A stretch of 45,191 nucleotides of DNA from contig JAUWNG010000013.1 of assembly GCA_030612765.1 (NCBI GenBank), positions 1 to 45,191 of the forward strand. The letters run 5' to 3'. Each line of letters starts with the position of its first letter. Position 1 is the stretch's first letter. The position numbers and the translations under genes were made by a program. Of this stretch, positions 44,460 through 45,191 are shown in pieces. Below the pieces are notes generated by a model. It ran no database searches, was not told the DNA's origin, and saw nothing but the letters and a program-made list of their open reading frames with translations. The DNA is from Planctomycetota bacterium. Its GTDB lineage: Bacteria; Planctomycetota; Planctomycetia; Pirellulales; Thermoguttaceae.

Positions 44460-44484
44460 GGGGCGGCAGTTGAACTGCCGCCCC
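44460..44484. terminator. GGGGCGGCAGT palindrome, copy 3, between convergent pyrE and ruvC
   Basis: Arms ggggcggcagt / actgccgcccc around tga. With the VGQV-type palindrome 12 bases upstream it fills the gap between two convergent genes, so a role as a two-way terminator is likely though no T-run follows. Confidence 0.6.
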
Positions 44485-44488
44485 ATCA

Positions 44489-44977
44489 TCAGGCCAGTTT
44501 GTCCTTCAGATAATAATGACACAGCGCGACGGCCAGGGCGTCGGCCACGTCGGGCGGCTCGGGAACGGCGGCCAAAGAAAGCTCGCGCTGGATCGATTGT
44601 TGCACCTGTGACTTCGGCGCTCGGCCGCTGCCGGTCAGAATCCGTTTGATCTGCGTGGCCGAGTAGTGCGCCACGGGAACCCCGGCCTGCGCCGCCGCCA
44701 GACAGATCACGCCTCGGGCATGGCCCATCAGGATCGCCGTCCGCGGCCGTTTGTAGTGCGAGTACAACTCTTCGATCGCCATCGCGTCGGGGCGCAGGCC
44801 GGCGATGACTTCCGCAACGCCGTTGTGGATTTCCAAGAGCCGCTTCGTCAACGATCCCCGCGATTTACCCCGCACCACGCCCGCCTCGCACAATTGCAAA
44901 CGCCCACCCTCGGCCTCCAGTACGCCGTAGCCGGTGATGTTCAGTCCGGGATCGATGCCGAGTATGCGAAAGGACAT
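44489..44977 (-). CDS. ruvC: Holliday junction resolvase RuvC
   Basis: A 162-residue endonuclease that resolves Holliday junctions with RuvAB. The four acidic metal-binding residues are in place: D9 (GIDPGLNITGYG), E69 (AIEELYSHYK), D143 and D146 (PPDVADALAVA). The length is normal for the family. ruvA and ruvB are not in the window. Its end faces pyrE across 64 bases. Confidence 0.95.
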   Translation of the reverse strand: MSFRILGIDPGLNITGYGVLEAEGGRLQLCEAGVVRGKSRGSLTKRLLEIHNGVAEVIAGLRPDAMAIEELYSHYKRPRTAILMGHARGVICLAAAQAGVPVAHYSATQIKRILTGSGRAPKSQVQQSIQRELSLAAVPEPPDVADALAVALCHYYLKDKLA

Positions 44978-44982
44978 TGGAA

Positions 44983-45054
44983 TTATGAATGATGAATGAT
45001 GAATGATGAATATGATCGTGTAGCACTATTCTCACGAGATTCATAATTCATCAT
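44983..45054. repeat. ATGATGAATGATGAAT tandem and inverted repeat
   Basis: Four tandem gatgaat units follow aattatgaat, and the reverse, attcataattcatcat, closes the unit 35 bases later. It lies between ruvC and the partial gene at the window edge. Confidence 0.8.
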
Positions 45055-45065
45055 GGCCTTGTTGA

Positions 45066-45191
45066 CTAATTCCACTCGAACTCGGGGAGTCCGAGGCGAG
45101 TGAATTTGTTGAGGATTTTACTTCGTAGCCGCGTTTCAGTTTGTTGGTTTGGAATTGCACGGTTTTTCAGATGGTCGCCAAAACAACATTT
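45066..45191 (-). CDS. 3' end of an unidentified gene
   Basis: An open frame enters from beyond the right edge and ends at TAG (45068-45066). The visible 41 residues end KILNKFTRLGLPEFEWN and are hydrophilic and basic, with an AIPNQQTETRLRSK segment. I do not recognise a family; the length is too short to decide whether it is a true gene, but it is not a shadow of another frame. Confidence 0.4.
   Translation of the reverse strand, partial: KCCFGDHLKNRAIPNQQTETRLRSKILNKFTRLGLPEFEWN

Overview
The window reads as a chromosomal segment of a planctomycete, most likely of the Pirellulales type. This is inferred from high GC coding DNA, many short palindromic repeats between genes, a Tat-exported sugar isomerase, a secreted autotransporter-type repeat protein, a leucine-rich-repeat lipoprotein, many starts with weak Shine-Dalgarno sequences, and a zinc-ribbon insertion in valyl-tRNA synthetase. 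No phage, plasmid, CRISPR or intact insertion-sequence genes were found.

Layout. 1-5.6 kb: an interrupted secreted repeat protein, a ceramide-glucosyltransferase-like GT2 enzyme, an LptF/LptG permease, a 2-oxoacid dehydrogenase E2 and a PilZ-like protein. 5.6-12.5 kb: a sodium-dependent NSS transporter with a tiny overlapping membrane subunit, CstA, thioredoxin reductase, a PAS-SpoIIE phosphatase and an LRR lipoprotein. 12.6-28.8 kb: a carbohydrate block with a sugar isomerase/epimerase, a duplicated 3' end of otsB, otsB, otsA, a TreT-type trehalose synthase, a DUF5752 protein, a small membrane protein, glycogen debranching enzyme GlgX, an NAD-dependent epimerase, 6-phosphogluconate dehydrogenase, a HAD phosphatase and a PPi-type phosphofructokinase. 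28.8-29.6 kb: a hypothetical protein and tRNA-Cys(GCA). 29.8-37.7 kb: a two-gene restriction-modification-like island (PLD-nuclease/DEAH helicase plus adenine methyltransferase) bounded by what look like truncated trpE and trpD. 38.2-45 kb: a NarL-type response regulator, ValS, a LysM/L,D-transpeptidase, PyrE, RuvC and the 3' end of an unidentified gene.

The carbohydrate genes form one theme: trehalose can be made by OtsA/OtsB and by TreT, glycogen is opened by GlgX, and hexose phosphates run through Gnd and PPi-PFK. Much of this runs on the minus strand in tight units (20806 to 18531, then 18343 to 15954).

The most unusual signal is the repeats. A 27-bp near-palindrome is inserted in frame, always in the same frame and orientation, into three metabolic enzymes (once in GlgX, twice in Gnd, once in PFK), where it encodes VGQV[A/G]NLSH; a fifth copy supplies the stop codon of pyrE. 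A different 69-bp palindrome lies in frame in otsB, and the nearby partial otsB duplicate lacks it, which gives a natural empty site. A third repeat encodes KIQNPKSEI inside the methyltransferase. Other palindromes beginning GTAG supply the stop codons of otsB and the LRR lipoprotein. Together they suggest small mobile or spreading palindromes tuned to tolerate, or exploit, insertion into reading frames.
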